Assembly (NCBI RefSeq): GCF_036884655.1
Contig: NC_088327.1
Coordinates: 13,146,001 to 13,210,000 of the forward strand
Length of the DNA: 64,000 nucleotides
Direction: 5' to 3'
From: Musa acuminata AAA Group
Taxonomy: Eukaryota > Streptophyta > Magnoliopsida > Zingiberales > Musaceae
The notes beneath the pieces were generated by a model that was not told the DNA's origin, did not search any database, and saw nothing but the letters and a program-made list of their open reading frames with translations. This document shows, piece by piece, positions 26,643-38,900 of the stretch; position 1 is the first letter of the stretch; the number at the start of each line of letters is the position of its first letter. The position numbers and the translations under genes are program-made.

Positions 26643-27177
26643 GTCTCTCCTGCTATTCCATCATCTGATCTATCGGGGTGTTTAATTACGAGGGCTAGTT
26701 TTGTGGTACTTGGTGTGAGATCATAATACCCATATGGGAGACCTTTTTATGAAAGAGACCCCACATCCAGTATGTGGGGTTGTGTGAGACATATTTCTTG
26801 TGCAGTTTGACAGTAATGGATAATTCTTACAAACAAGTATGTGTTTGAGTTGTGAGTTGCTACTTCATTATGATCTCAATATATCTTTGACTACCTTATC
26901 ATAGATGTGACTCAGTAACTGTGTCACCAGTTTCTTGCTGCATCTTCCGTGGTATAGATTGATAGGCATTTCACATGCTTTGTTCATCAAGCACTGCATG
27001 TAACATTTTTTTTATGATGATAATGTACATTAACATTCTTGTAGAACCATTTTGTTGGATTCAGGCTTCATCTTTCCTGGTATGATGCAAGCATGGATAA
27101 GGCTTTCCAGATTTCTTCCCTAAGTCTTCTGATTTCTGCTCCACAATCCATAGACCTGTATATCTTCCTGCAAAACT

Positions 27178-27200
27178 TACACACACACACACACACACAC
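27178..27200. repeat. (CA)n microsatellite
   Basis: About 11 CA units. Confidence 0.9.
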
Positions 27201-27489
27201 ATTAATCAAACTTAAACTCTAAATCATATTCAATTTTAACTGTAGTAATCTGATTCAATATTACTTTTACACTTGTAACAATGAGAACAAGGTGAGGCAT
27301 CTTACCTGGACACGAGACATAGGAAAACGATGGAAGGAACCACATATGACATGGCTCTCTTTGCTCTCTCCATCTTCATGTCCTTTAGTTCCACTCGGTG
27401 ACTTGGAGATGCCCTTCTGCTGCTTTGTTCCATAAGCTAAAGTTCAAAGCTAGATGGCCAACTGTCTATCCATTCTTCACAAAATTCTT

Positions 27490-27900
27490 ACGGACAATGA
27501 CCTACGAATTATGAAGTCCGGAGACAAAAATAAAGAGAGAGATGGACTCTGCTGTTCATCAACAGTCAGTACGGAGAGAATGATGGTTTCATTTAATCAC
27601 GAGAAAAAAGATATTCAATATCCATGCTTCACCAACCTTGGCTGTGTATACGTTTCTAGCTTCAGAACAATGACCTACAAATGCCATATAATCATCAACA
27701 GCCAGTTTCATGAATGCAAGAAGGTCCGGTATGCCCTATGCGGTTCATGGAAGAAAAGGAAAAGAGAGATTGAGGCAACATGATGCATCCACAGTCGGTC
27801 TCAAGAGAATGATATGATTGCATCAGCTACTGTGAAGCGGAAAATATTCAAGCTTCATGCATGCTTCAAGAAAGTGCCGCTACCATGGGGAACATAGCGA
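27490..27900. repeat. Degenerate direct repeats
   Basis: The words ACAATGACCTAC, CATC(A/C)ACAG(T/C)C(A/G)GT, AGAGAATGAT and an ATATTCAA...CATGCTTCA block each occur at least twice in a similar order, with different spacing. It looks like an old, rearranged tandem duplication. Confidence 0.45.
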
Positions 27901-28481
27901 AAACGAAAGAGGGTTTGACGAGTGTGATGAGTGCATTAAACTCATACAAATGTTGTGTTTTGAGTTATCATTTCATTCAGCATCAGCTTCTTCTCAAGGA
28001 AGTCAATCATGCTGTGCTGGAGCACCATGTAGCTGCTACCAAACTAATTCCTCGGACAAACAAGAGCTGACAGCATTAGAAGTTTCGAGTCCGCAAGATT
28101 GAGCGCAAATGGTTTGTGTGATTGGTGCTCCGCTGGTTCTCTGGACAAAGACCAAAGCGTGGCACAAGATGATCAAAGGAGTGATTCTTTCATGCACTCC
28201 ATGGCTACCAAACAGAGAAAATGGTGAAGGTGAAGAGTCCTCCGATGATCCATTTGCAGCAAAAACCAGTGATAGAAGTGGGGGCTGGCTTCAATTAAGC
28301 ATGACCTAGCTATTGGACCTTTTCTTTGTAGTGGCACTCTGTGTCTTGAAAGGACCGGTCCACTAACCAAGTGGAAGATAAGGAAGGCAAGAACAGGATT
28401 TCAGCTGTTTGATGTGGCCACCATTCTCAGATCTTCTTCTTGTCCTTCATGTAAGTACAGCTAATCACCTTCAAATGACTA

Positions 28482-28495
28482 TATATATATAAATA
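28482..28495 (+). promoter_or_regulatory. TATA box of the DUF4408/DUF761 gene
   Basis: TATATATATAAATA, 55 bp before the start codon, so the leader would be only about 20-35 nt. Confidence 0.45.
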
Positions 28496-28549
28496 CACCA
28501 CCGAGAGCTTCAACTTACCACAACTCTTCATCTTCAAATAATTATATGT

Positions 28550-29002
28550 ATGGAGAATCACTTGAAGTCTCAAATAGCAAAGATAGTGCTCCTCCTCCTC
28601 GTACTCCTCTTCATTCCTCTTGTGCCTGCATCCATAAGGCCTTGCTACCTCTTCTTTCTCCTCAACATCCTTATCCTTGCTCTGGGCGTCGAGGCCGGCT
28701 TCCTTCAAATGATTTCTGAGCCTCACGACGAGAAGAACATAACGACGTCCATTGCTACTCCTCTGACCATAGCAGATATGCTTGATTGTGCCTTCCATGA
28801 AGGGACACTGCATCCGTTGAAGGACTCCGATGGAGAGGACGGAGACGAAGAAGAAGAAGAGGAGAAGTGGGAGGACATTGGAGAGCTCAGCACGCAGGAG
28901 CTGTTCACAAAGTGTGAGGCATTCATTGGCAACTTCTACAAGCAGCTGAGGACGCAAAGGGAGCAGTCGTGGAGGAAGATTCATGACATCAGAGCCTTCT
29001 GA
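28550..29002 (+). CDS. DUF4408/DUF761 domain protein (cotton-fibre-protein-like)
   Basis: Single-exon gene, 150 aa. The N-terminus has two hydrophobic segments (about residues 11-27 and 33-52, the latter with PCYLFFLLNILILALGVEAG), as in DUF4408 membrane-anchor regions. The middle is acidic, with a run of Glu/Asp at about 95-107. The C-terminus, LSTQELFTKCEAFIGNFYKQ and then LRTQREQSW, is the DUF761 motif of plant cotton-fibre-like proteins. Function is unknown; members of this family are often stress-responsive. A close TATA box and the intact family motif at both ends support a real gene. No intron is needed. Confidence 0.8.
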   Translation: MENHLKSQIAKIVLLLLVLLFIPLVPASIRPCYLFFLLNILILALGVEAGFLQMISEPHDEKNITTSIATPLTIADMLDCAFHEGTLHPLKDSDGEDGDEEEEEEKWEDIGELSTQELFTKCEAFIGNFYKQLRTQREQSWRKIHDIRAF

Positions 29003-29704
29003 CGTTGAACTGCCACACCCTTCGTTGGCCGTGCAAGCTTTGGCTTTCACCTTGTAATATATATATATATATATATATATATGTTTGTGTGTGTTCTATG
29101 TACGATAGAGATAAATTGTGCATACGGTTGATGCATTCTTGATGTTCTATGTTGATCATATGTCACAAATGATAGAGAAAAAGAAGCCTGAGTTGTTGGT
29201 TATACCTTATTGTCCATTTAATTTATTTCTCATTACGTAAATAAACCATTTATCTACCTTGATTGAGATGTAATGATAACAAGATAGGAGTTCGGATCGT
29301 TAGGATTCGTGCGTATGATTGATAGGATGAAGACCAACGATCGATCGGGACCGTCCATAGGATCGATCATGGACCATCCATCCACACGCGTGGAGAAATC
29401 GGACGTGTCCGCACGGGCCACTCAGGTGCTATTTAACGTCCACGAGTCTCTCGATGGTTCGCGATTCGAACGCACGCACGTGCACACGTAAGCGCGCCGC
29501 TTGGCTTGCCTTCTCCTGCAAGGAGTCGGACTTCGGTGGTTCGCCGATTTAATCCCACCTTTGCGGTCTCATAGCAGCTGCAGCAACTCCTCCTCCTCAT
29601 CATCCACATCTGCGTCGATTTCTTCGCGTTCCGTCGATCCGATTCTTTATTGGGAGGGAAAGGGCGAATCGCACAGGGGAGTGGCTTGATTCGATCCGAT
29701 CGAC
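29003..29704. other. Intergenic: 3' flank of DUF761 gene and promoter/leader of the UFD1-like gene
   Basis: Contains a TA microsatellite (29056-29082), then from about 29280 a GC-richer stretch that is the likely promoter and leader of the next gene. A clear TATA box is lacking. Confidence 0.45.
29056..29082. repeat. (TA)n microsatellite
   Basis: About 13 TA units in the likely 3' UTR of the DUF761 gene. Confidence 0.9.
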
Positions 29705-32700
29705 ATGGATTTCGAGCTTCGGGTGGCGAGGGAGAAGTTGGAGAGGGAGCAGAGGGCGCGCAAGGAGCGGGCCAAGGCCAAGCTCGAGCGGGAGAGGCGA
29801 GCCAAAGCCGAGGCTGCCCGCCAACGCGACGCCATCGAGGCCGCCCAGCGCTCCAAGCGCCTCGATGCCGCGCGCGCACAAATCGAGGTCTCATATCTCT
29901 CCTTCTGTTTCTTTTACTGTTGAATTCTTTTGGTTGTGTTGGGTCTATAATCTGTGAATTAGGCAAAAAGTTTAACTTCTTTTCATGTAATGTCCGTAGC
30001 ATTTGCTCAATGTAAGTTAGGTATGATTGTCTCCCGGAGAAGAATCTGTTTTCCATTTTGGGAGCAAATCTTGTGGTCTGCTTTTGAAAAAATTGGTCTT
30101 TTAGGGGTAGATTGGCTGAGTTGTCCTTCTTCCTGAGCGAACAAGGGATGATATGGTGACCCAATTAATCGAAAGTGCAGTTTTTTTGTAAAAGAAATAA
30201 GAGATGCTAATCTTTATGGATAATAATGTCGTTAATCTGGTTTGTTCGTTGATCATCGATTCAGTCGATAAATGTCTCTAGGGTTCCTGAACATGTTTGG
30301 TCATAATCTTTCCTTTAATTTGTTCAATTTGCAGAGTCTTATCATAATAAGGTTATTTGTTCACTTTTAAGATGCTCTAAAATTCAAAGGGCCATGCATA
30401 GACTTTTGGGCCTTGAGATTTGGCCCCAGGTAAATCTGGCTTTGGTTATTTGGATTGGACAATCTTTATGCTTTTGTATCAGATGATACTGTTCAAAATT
30501 CTGGGTCATCAACTGCTTAGGATGAAGAGTTTCTATTTTTGTGTGTGTTTTGATAGTGATGGGTGTTGTAAGGCCATATTCACTTGAAGCTTCATACAAT
30601 GTTTATAACTAATTTTTGTTCCCTTGACATGGTCGTTTGCCATCTTCAACAGTAAAATGCTTATCATTGAAAAATTATTCATCTACTTTCAATCTGTGAC
30701 TCTATTGCTTGGCATCATTATTACTCTTTAGAGATGTTTGTTTACCTGATTAACAATATTGCTTCCCAAGGTCACCATGTGGTGGCTTGCATTGATGCCT
30801 GCCTGTTGTATCAGTCTTTATGTGCATGTAGAACTCATCAAGTTTATTAATAAATTTTGAGGAGTAATATAGGAACTATGCTGAGAATGCCTAAATTCAT
30901 CTGCTTTCTATCAAAGAATGCTAATCTGCACCTTTTTCTTGTTTCGACATATTTGCTTTTTGGTTGATCCTTGGGAACTTCTTTTGTTGATTTTTCTTAA
31001 GATGAAAACCTAATATTTATCTTGCAGGCAGAGCAACGAATGGAGGAAAGCATGCTGCTTGGAAAAGGGGTCATATTTTGTCGAACTCTTGAAGCTATAC
31101 CTTTTAATGGGTTCGGAGACAAGATCAAACTGCCGTCTTCTTGTTTCCAGGAATTGTCTGATCAAGGGGCCCTCGATAAAGGCCCCATGTATTTCAGGCT
31201 GTCAGTGATTGATGAATTGGTTCCATCAGTTTCAGATGCTACTGACGAAGTGGAACATCGAGCAACTCATTCAGGAGTTTTGGAATTTACAGCTAGAGAG
31301 GGTTCAGTAGAATTACCTTCACATGTATGGAGCAATTTACTCTCTGGTGTCAGTCTCGATGTTCCTCTTGTTGAGGTGCACTATGTTAGCTTGCCCAAAG
31401 GTACATATGCAAAATTACAACCAGAGGGGATGGGCTTCTCTGACATTCCTAACCACAAGGCTGTCCTTGAGACAACTCTCCGCAGACATGCAACTCTTTC
31501 TCAAGGTGACATCATCACTGTCAGTTATGGAGAACTGAACTACAAGTTGAGGGTTCTTGAGACAAAACCTGCTTCATGTGTTTCTGTCCTAGAAACAGAT
31601 ATCGAAGTTGATATAGAAGGACATGATTCTGCTCAGGAGAGTAGTAGGAATCAGCCTGTACTTGCACCACTTGTTATTGGAAAGGTTGAAGAAGGAATTG
31701 TTGAAGAAGGAACATTCAACTATTACAAGTTTTCTGTTGAGGCGGCCATTATTGATGAGGTTGCATCTGGTCGTATGAATATTGAAGTAAAGATTGAGGC
31801 AGATGCAGGTGATGCTGATACCAATGTTTATATATCTAGACATCCATTGATATTCCCAACTCAACATCGTCACGAATGGTCATCTCATGAGATGGGTTCA
31901 AAGGTTTTGACTGTCAGACCGAAGGATCCAAACCTGGTTGCTGGTACATATAGCATTGGTGTCTTTGGTTTCAAAGGTGTGACAAAGTATCGTATCTCTG
32001 TGGCTTTCAAAGACAATGTCAAGCAACAGATTGGGGGACATGCTACTGCTTCGTCACCAATTGATATGGAATCTGTGGAATGCGAAAACTGTAAACATTT
32101 TATATCCAGCCGGACCATTTTACTCCATGAGGCATATTGCTTTCGGCACAATGTTCTTTGCCAACACAATGGCTGTGGAGTTGTCCTTAGGAAGGAGGAA
32201 GCAGCAAGTCATGTGCATTGCAACAAATGTGGACAAGCTTTCCAACAGGGGCAGATTGAGAAGCACATGAAGGTGTTTCATGAACCAGTTCATTGCCCAT
32301 GTGGAGTGATACTAGAGAAGGAACAAATGGTGGGTGAATTATTTGGTGACTCTTTTTGGATTGCTGTTAACCTCTGTATAAGATTTTGTCAAACTATTTC
32401 TACAGCTACTTCAATAGTATTTCTGCATCTTAGTCAGCATAATTTCCTTTCAGGACATATCTTCGTTTATTCACATTTTCTTCTCTTTTAACTAGTAAAT
32501 GATTTACCTTTTATGATATCATTCTTTAATGATATAGACATTCCTTTAGTGAGTATTCATGATATTAAAGTTTGTGAAGGCTCAAGATGCACAGTCATGC
32601 TACCCTTGCATCTTTTCGGGTTTTCTTTTATTGTGTTTGTGGGGAAACTGTTAGGTTCCAATTTGAAATATAAAAGCACCCTGAAATTCTATTGCTTTCC

Positions 32701-33533
32701 TTTTCTGTGAACTCAATCTATGACCAATAGATTTCTGAATCATGCAATTTTAATTTCTTCTCTAACACAGTAGTTGTAGTTATATTGTTTTCCTAGTAGT
32801 TGTAGTTTTATTGTTTGCCTAATGTATCACACGTTAATGGATATCTGGAATGTCGTCAAGTGTAAACATATCTGATTTGTTGATCTCTTCAGTGCATCTC
32901 TTTTTATCATGGTTCAATAACTGATATGGAACTAAATCTAGAATTGTTTTGTTCCTTGCACCAAGTTTTCCCTCCTCTAACTTGATTGCTTCTTTCTTGT
33001 TACCTCCGCAATGTACGTTCTTTCATGATTTATACTTAAAAAAAGAATCTAGAATTTTGGCAGTTGTTGATTGGCTGCCTTGGTTCTTCAATCCCACTTT
33101 TGGTATTGGTACTTGTGTATGAGGCCAGCGGCACGAATGCTTCTCTTTTCCCCTATATCAATGAAAGCAACAAGACTGAATGATTTGATATTGTGCAATG
33201 TTTTCTAGTCTTGGATCTTTAAGTTCAGTTCTTAGATGCATAATCTGCACCAGGATCTTAAGGTGCATATTGCTCAGAAGAGTGCTAATAGGTTCTTTTT
33301 TCCAGATCGAACACCAATCGTCGACCTGCCCACTTTGTTTGATTATGTGCCGGTTCTGTGGGGATATGGTGCAAGCTGGCAGTACACCAGCAGATGCTCG
33401 GGATCGTCTCAGAGGACTTGTTGAACATGAGAGTATTTGTGGGTCTAGAACCGCACCATGTGATTCGTGCGGCCGTGCTATCATGCTGAAGGAAATGGAC
33501 ATCCATGTGATTGCTGTGCATCAGAAGAGCTAA
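29705..33533 (+). CDS. UFD1-domain and TRAF-type zinc-finger protein (PRLI-interacting factor K-like)
   Basis: Homologue of the plant protein called PRLI-interacting factor K (Arabidopsis At4g15420, as I remember it). Three exons: 29705-29887, 31028-32329 and 33306-33533, phase 0 throughout, giving 570 aa. Residues 1-61 are a highly charged Arg/Lys/Glu/Ala helix, likely coiled coil. From about 80 comes a UFD1-like double-psi barrel region (NGFGDKIKLPSSCFQEL, GVLEFTAREGSVELPSHVW, VEVHYVSLPKGTYAKLQP), the fold that in UFD1 binds ubiquitin and the CDC48 complex. From about 411 come Cys/His-rich fingers (CENCKHF, CQHNGCG, CNKCGQAF, CPCG, CRFCGDM, CDSCGRAI), of zf-TRAF type. Cysteine spacing is complete across the exon 2/3 join. 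A role in ubiquitin-linked protein handling is inferred from the domains only. The exon 2 donor is GTGGGT; the ORF reads on into the intron, giving a false longer frame. Confidence 0.9.
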
Positions 33534-34551
33534 CTGCTCATTGAATTCTCCTTTTTCTGCTCGATTCACCTTGGACACTCTCAAGGAATTTGCCTCTTGA
33601 AAAATATTCTGGGTGCCTGTGATGCTTCTTTTAAGCTATGTTGATGTATTTGTGTCCAACAGGCTTGAATTATATTCTCTCTGCCTGATATGTGCTGCAA
33701 AATACTTGGTATCCCTGATTTGTTGCAGTAATCACTAATAAGAACCTGATCAAGTATAAAGGAATGCATGCTGTTAGTGCAAATGAGATGTCCAGTTGTT
33801 GTTGGTATGTAAAGAGTTCATGAACTATGAATTCCAAACATGTTGGCTGAAGGTGCAGATCATTTATTTGCAGAGAAGCAAAGTTTCAGCTCAATTATTT
33901 CAGCAGCACTCTCAGCAAAGTAGTCTCCTACAAAGATTTAATTCAAGCTCTTGCCCTCCAATGTTTAGGCAGCATGGAACTGTCAGGACATACATTGGTT
34001 GCCATTTCTCATGAGGGTTGCAAAACCTTGATGGATCAAAATATTTTATCCCTCAATTTGGGAGTGTATATTTAAAATTGTTTATCAACTCAAAATGCTT
34101 AGTAACTAATTGTTCATGTTCTCATATTATAAAATTTTTTTGTTCTTTGTGATACATTGATTCTCCACAAAAGCTATACTGTGCATTGTATTCTCATTTC
34201 AACTTCATGTTTTGTTTGGCCCTAAACTGCTCATGTTATTTTTCTACTATTCAACAACTAACAACATATTCGAGTCAAGTAGATTAATTTTCTACTATTC
34301 AAGGCAAGTAGAATAAGGGAGTGCTGCGAGATCTCTCCTTTTGTATGCAAACACATGGAAGCTTACTCTAAATGAACTGCATGAAATTGAGTAACCAAAT
34401 GGCATGTTGTTGGATGCCAAGTTATTTTGAGTTCCACCACATGAAGAAAGAAGGCTGTCGAGATTTGGTCTCCAGCTTCTATAAAAACTTCTGACCACCT
34501 ACAGCCAATATTGTGCGTCCCCATCGGTGTGATCGTTCACGGCTAATTGCA

Positions 34552-35075
34552 TATTAGCTGTCATTAATTAGTATTTTGATACTTATATTTTAAAAATTTT
34601 ATTTAGGTTGATATTTCTAAACTTAAACATCTAAGTCCATTCATTCTAATGGCGTTATTTTTACTAACGAAAATATGAAAAAAAAAAAAAAATAATGTTT
34701 CAGTTGGTGATGATGAATGACGATATTATTGGGGGGCACGAGTAATTATTGTGGATGAGAAGAGTGATGATGAGAGATGAGAGCCACTCAACAACTATAT
34801 CAACATCGACGTAGATGTAGAGCGACTCTCACTTTTTATCGTCGCTCTCTTCATTCACAATAATCACCCACGATCTCGAATGATGTTGTTGTATGTTATC
34901 ATCGATATCGTCGGCTATCAACCATGGTGAATATTAAAATTATTATTTTTATCCTTCATTTTCGTATTTGTATTAGAAAAACCAACTTAATGGATCTATA
35001 TATTTTACTTTGGGATATCAATATAATTTTTAAAAATATAAAGATCGAAATACTTAAAAGTCATTGGGACTAACC
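34552..35075. mobile_element. Foldback (long inverted repeat) MITE-like element
   Basis: The 524-bp unit is an imperfect palindrome nearly end to end, centred near 34813. Outer arms match as GTATTTTGAT...TTATATTTTAAAAATT against the reverse complement GTATTTCGAT...TTATATTTTTAAAAATT. Further in, ACGAAAAT, GACGATAT and CACAATAAT(C/T)AC words recur in mirrored order. It is flanked by a 6-bp direct repeat ATTGCA (34546-34551 and 35076-35081), a likely target-site duplication. There is no coding sequence. The superfamily cannot be named from the ends (TATTAG / GGTTAG). Confidence 0.65.
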
Positions 35076-35882
35076 ATTGCAATAGAAAAAAAGTAAAAGA
35101 ACACTCTGAAGATGCTTTGAAAAGTGTAATTTACCCCAACAGTTCAACATCAGATTAAAACGAAGAAGTATTAATATTTGACCACTTGTGCAGGTTCAGC
35201 TTGGGAAAGGACTTTGATATCCTTATGTTATCTTTTTCAGCTTGTATTTTTGCCAAAAGTACTGAACAAATTCTGTACATGTTCTTCTTGAGTTTCCAAT
35301 GATTCTGGAGATGTTCTTAAACCACATATGTTAGGATGATAATATACTGATCTTCCCCAATGACTGAACTCCCTTTTTGTGACCATTAAAACTTTGTTTA
35401 AAGAAGATATTCTACTTCCTGATTTATATAATGATAAGAACGGCCTCAGTAATGAGGTCTGATATCCAACTCGAGCCTTCAATCCAACCATGCGATGTGT
35501 CAGAGAAACAAGTAATCTGAGCTGTTTTGTTATGCTCCAATTAGAAAGCTTCACAATGGCAGAATAAAACAAAGACAGTCATTAAACTAAAACAAATATC
35601 TATTTCTTTTAGGTTGATTGAATCACCCCAGAAACTATCATCAGATGGCAGTTGAAACCAAGCCACTCCTGAGATCCCAATTCCATCAATTGTAGATTTC
35701 AGTTCAAGATGAGATGGAAGTTGTATGCTTACAAAGATTTTGGATAGGATCAAATGGCACCATTTTCTTCACCTCCATGGAATATGGATTGTGTAGATAA
35801 CCATCCCAAATCCTTGTGAATCCTGTCACCACATTTATCTAAGAGTTGATTGTTTCACTCATCATCTCAGTTGCAGGATAAA

Positions 35883-35891
<9 letters not shown>

Positions 35892-35922
<31 letters not shown>
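35892..35922. repeat. (GA)n microsatellite
   Basis: About 15 GA units. Confidence 0.9.
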
Positions 35923-35926
<4 letters not shown>

Positions 35927-38900
35927 ACTGAACAAGAGTTGCATTAGTTCCTTCCTGAAATCCTTTGACATGTTAATGGTAATTGCACTCCCAAAAATCT
36001 CAGGATTTTTTGATCCTACCAGAACGAGATCCTCCTACTCTATGGACTTGTGATCTCTATATATATACACACACGCACACATTGAGGGATTCACCAAAAC
36101 TCCACCACCATCTTCTTGGCAGGGGAAAGTGAAGAACAGTCAAGAAAAGGGAGAAGGTTAGTCATGCCAGCAAAGGAGCATGACAACGCAGCGCCTTATG
36201 ATGTACATCCTCGCCTTCTGCTCCCTCACCATCCTGCTGAGCCCTCCTCCTCCTCCTCTCTGAGATGCTCTTCCTTGGCTGCTCATCTTCATGCTGGCCA
36301 TGACTCCGATAAGAAGCTAATGCAAGACTTGAACTGCCTTCTGCAATGCTCAAAGATTGCTGTTGAATTGGTTTGCTGTGCAGCGATGAAGGCTTGAGGC
36401 TTTCTTTATAGCAGGGGGAAGGTGAGAAGTGAGCTGGTCCAACATCCCAAGCCATTGTCGAGGAGCCACCATGAAGCATGTGCACTCCTCCCCCCACTAC
36501 ACGCTGCTTGATGAGCTCCCAGGGGACAGAGCTCTGAGTTCTTGTGTAGTTTAATCTGTCTCTGAACTCTTTGACCATGAGAGAGTTGCTCAATGATTCC
36601 ATGAACAGCCAACAAGCTGAATCATGGCCATTTGGGAAAGAGAGGAGCCACAAATCTTTGTAGGAACAGGTGGCCAAGGATGGCTTGATTGATTTATGTT
36701 GGAGGAATTCTTTTGTTTGGATAATCTGATCTTGTTGGGTCGGAACCAGACACAATACATCTCAACAGTAACACCAAGCATCTGTCTGATCTTGATAAGC
36801 ATATGAGGAACCACTGCAATAATACGATGAACACAATCACTCCTGCTGTTAATTCACCCACCTGGTACCTCATCTGCAATATTGATTTGAGAGTATCTCA
36901 TTACCTATTGATACTGGAAACTGGAAAGAGAGAAAGAAAGAAATAGTGACCTAAGAACTCAAGAAATAATGAGATGATCTTACTGATGATGTGCATGCTT
37001 TTTATTTAATTGCATTTCACTCAGTTTCTCTTGCTTAGATTATATTGCAAGTTAAGAACATGCATATAGCTCCAAACTATTGACAACTTGCACCACCAGA
37101 TGACTGCTCATGTTGAGATCTGAGCAACGCTAAGAATATGTTAATAGTTCCTTGAAGAAATCCCATCAGCTGTTTTGATTGATAAGCTAAAGCAAGCAAA
37201 CTCCAGAGCCAGTGGTCACTGTTAAGAACAGCCATTGAGATTCCATTTAGAACAAGCTTTTGTTTACTAACTCCCAGAAAGGAGAGAGCTCACAACCCCC
37301 AGCAACAACAGCTGGAGAACACTTAGCACTTGGATCAAACAACTTGATCAGTACTATTACAAATATCAACTTGATAACCTTCTCCGACCGTGTAAGGACA
37401 ATGTTAATCATTCTAAATTCATCATGTGAAACATGGTATTTGAGTTCTCCCTTATCCAGAGGCTGTTTAGGGACCTTGTTAAGGTCTTTCGAGAACACTA
37501 GTATGGTTTTTGTCTGCGCGTCCATGGTTACTAAACTAGCAGTGCCTCCTTCTTGGATTAAAGAACACAACTTTCTTTGAGGGATGTGTCAACCAATTCA
37601 TCAATCGAATTGCCTCTTCGATATGTTGTCGCGAAAAAGTTAGCAACCTAGTTTAGAGTGCTAACTTTTACCTTGGTTCCTCTAATATGATATCAGGTCT
37701 GTCTATCCCCACAATGCACTGTCGGAACCAAGTCAGAAAAGATTGCACATTGAGTCTAATTAAATGCACAGAGATTGAAACTACTTTCGTTAATAGTGAT
37801 GTTCATGGTTATAGGAGAAATAAGCTACTTGTCATGAACATGATACAATTTGTCATAGACTTGAGACATGGTGAGCTGAATCATCAACTTGCTGGTTCAT
37901 TGATACTCTCAAAAGTATTTATAACAAGTACTTGTCTGACATGAGACAATTATGGAAATATGATAGCAGTTTGCGGCATGAAGCATCAGAGAGGGCTACA
38001 TGAAGCAGAGTCTGCAGACACTGGGAACAAAGAATTCTTATTCTATCAGGCTACCCAGAGATGACACAAGACACAAAGAACCACTTCATTGCATCTTTAG
38101 GGAGATGCATAAAATTTCTTGTTGCTACTGGCACTCAAAGTATACGGCAAAACTAAATTGTTCTTGATAATGTGGATTTCTTAATCAGTGCCAGATTAGG
38201 AGAGAATTCATCAACTTGTTGATACTTTCGAATATTTAGTTTAACATGAAGAGATAAGCCATTATTCTCTGCTTCAATTTAGCCACATCGATAATTGTAG
38301 TCTTTAACATTTGCGCTTTATTCTACTTCAACTCTAGTGATACCGAGGCCTAATGTGTATGTTGCTTATAGCAATTTGACTTCTTTCAGAGCATGCTTTT
38401 GGTCTGCAATTTTCAGGAGCAATCTCATTGATGTGTCGTCAGAATTTGACCTTAGTTTCTCTGAACCCACAATAGTTTTCTGGAAATTATAGCAAATTTT
38501 GTCTTGGCCACAACAAAAAAAATAACACCTTATAAACAGGTAGAAGGTATATTTTGAGTTGCTTAGGTATGCTCTTGCGTGATTGCAATCTTGATTTCTT
38601 GATACTTGATGGGTTCGAAAGCATTCTTTTACATACAACAAATCAAAACAAGCTCCCATGTAAAAAAATCATTACCACCATCTTTTGCCATAGATCACTT
38701 TTCTTAGGACATTTTTTTCTTTTTCTCCTTTGCTTAGCACATTGATAGACAATTATTCTATAAGTAGGCTAAAGTGATCCTTGGAAATTTCACTAGGAAA
38801 CTTTGCAATGGTTAGTGGGTCCACATGATTCATCAATCATTGCCAAAGTGTACAAACTACAACGATGAGCAGAGCTCATTGACGATCAATCTTCTTCAAC

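Larger units (their letters stand above)
26643..28481. other. Intergenic between DLH and the DUF4408 gene
   Basis: Holds a CA microsatellite (27178-27200) and a worn repeat region at 27490-27900 with several small ORFs of no known family. The rest is the 3' flank of DLH and the promoter of the next gene. Confidence 0.4.

Noticed and set aside
36671..36695. Partial likeness to miR169 (CCAAGGATGGCTTG)
   Set aside because: It differs from the mature microRNA at several positions, and I see no pairing arm.
36162..36755. 197-codon minus ORF
   Set aside because: Long, but with no domain, and it overlaps the plus-strand TATA-led region. Composition looks like chance read-through. I could not choose between strands, so neither is called as a CDS.
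37247..37580. ORFs of about 107 codons on both strands
   Set aside because: No recognisable domain or gene structure. Perhaps transposon debris, but no ends or motifs are visible.
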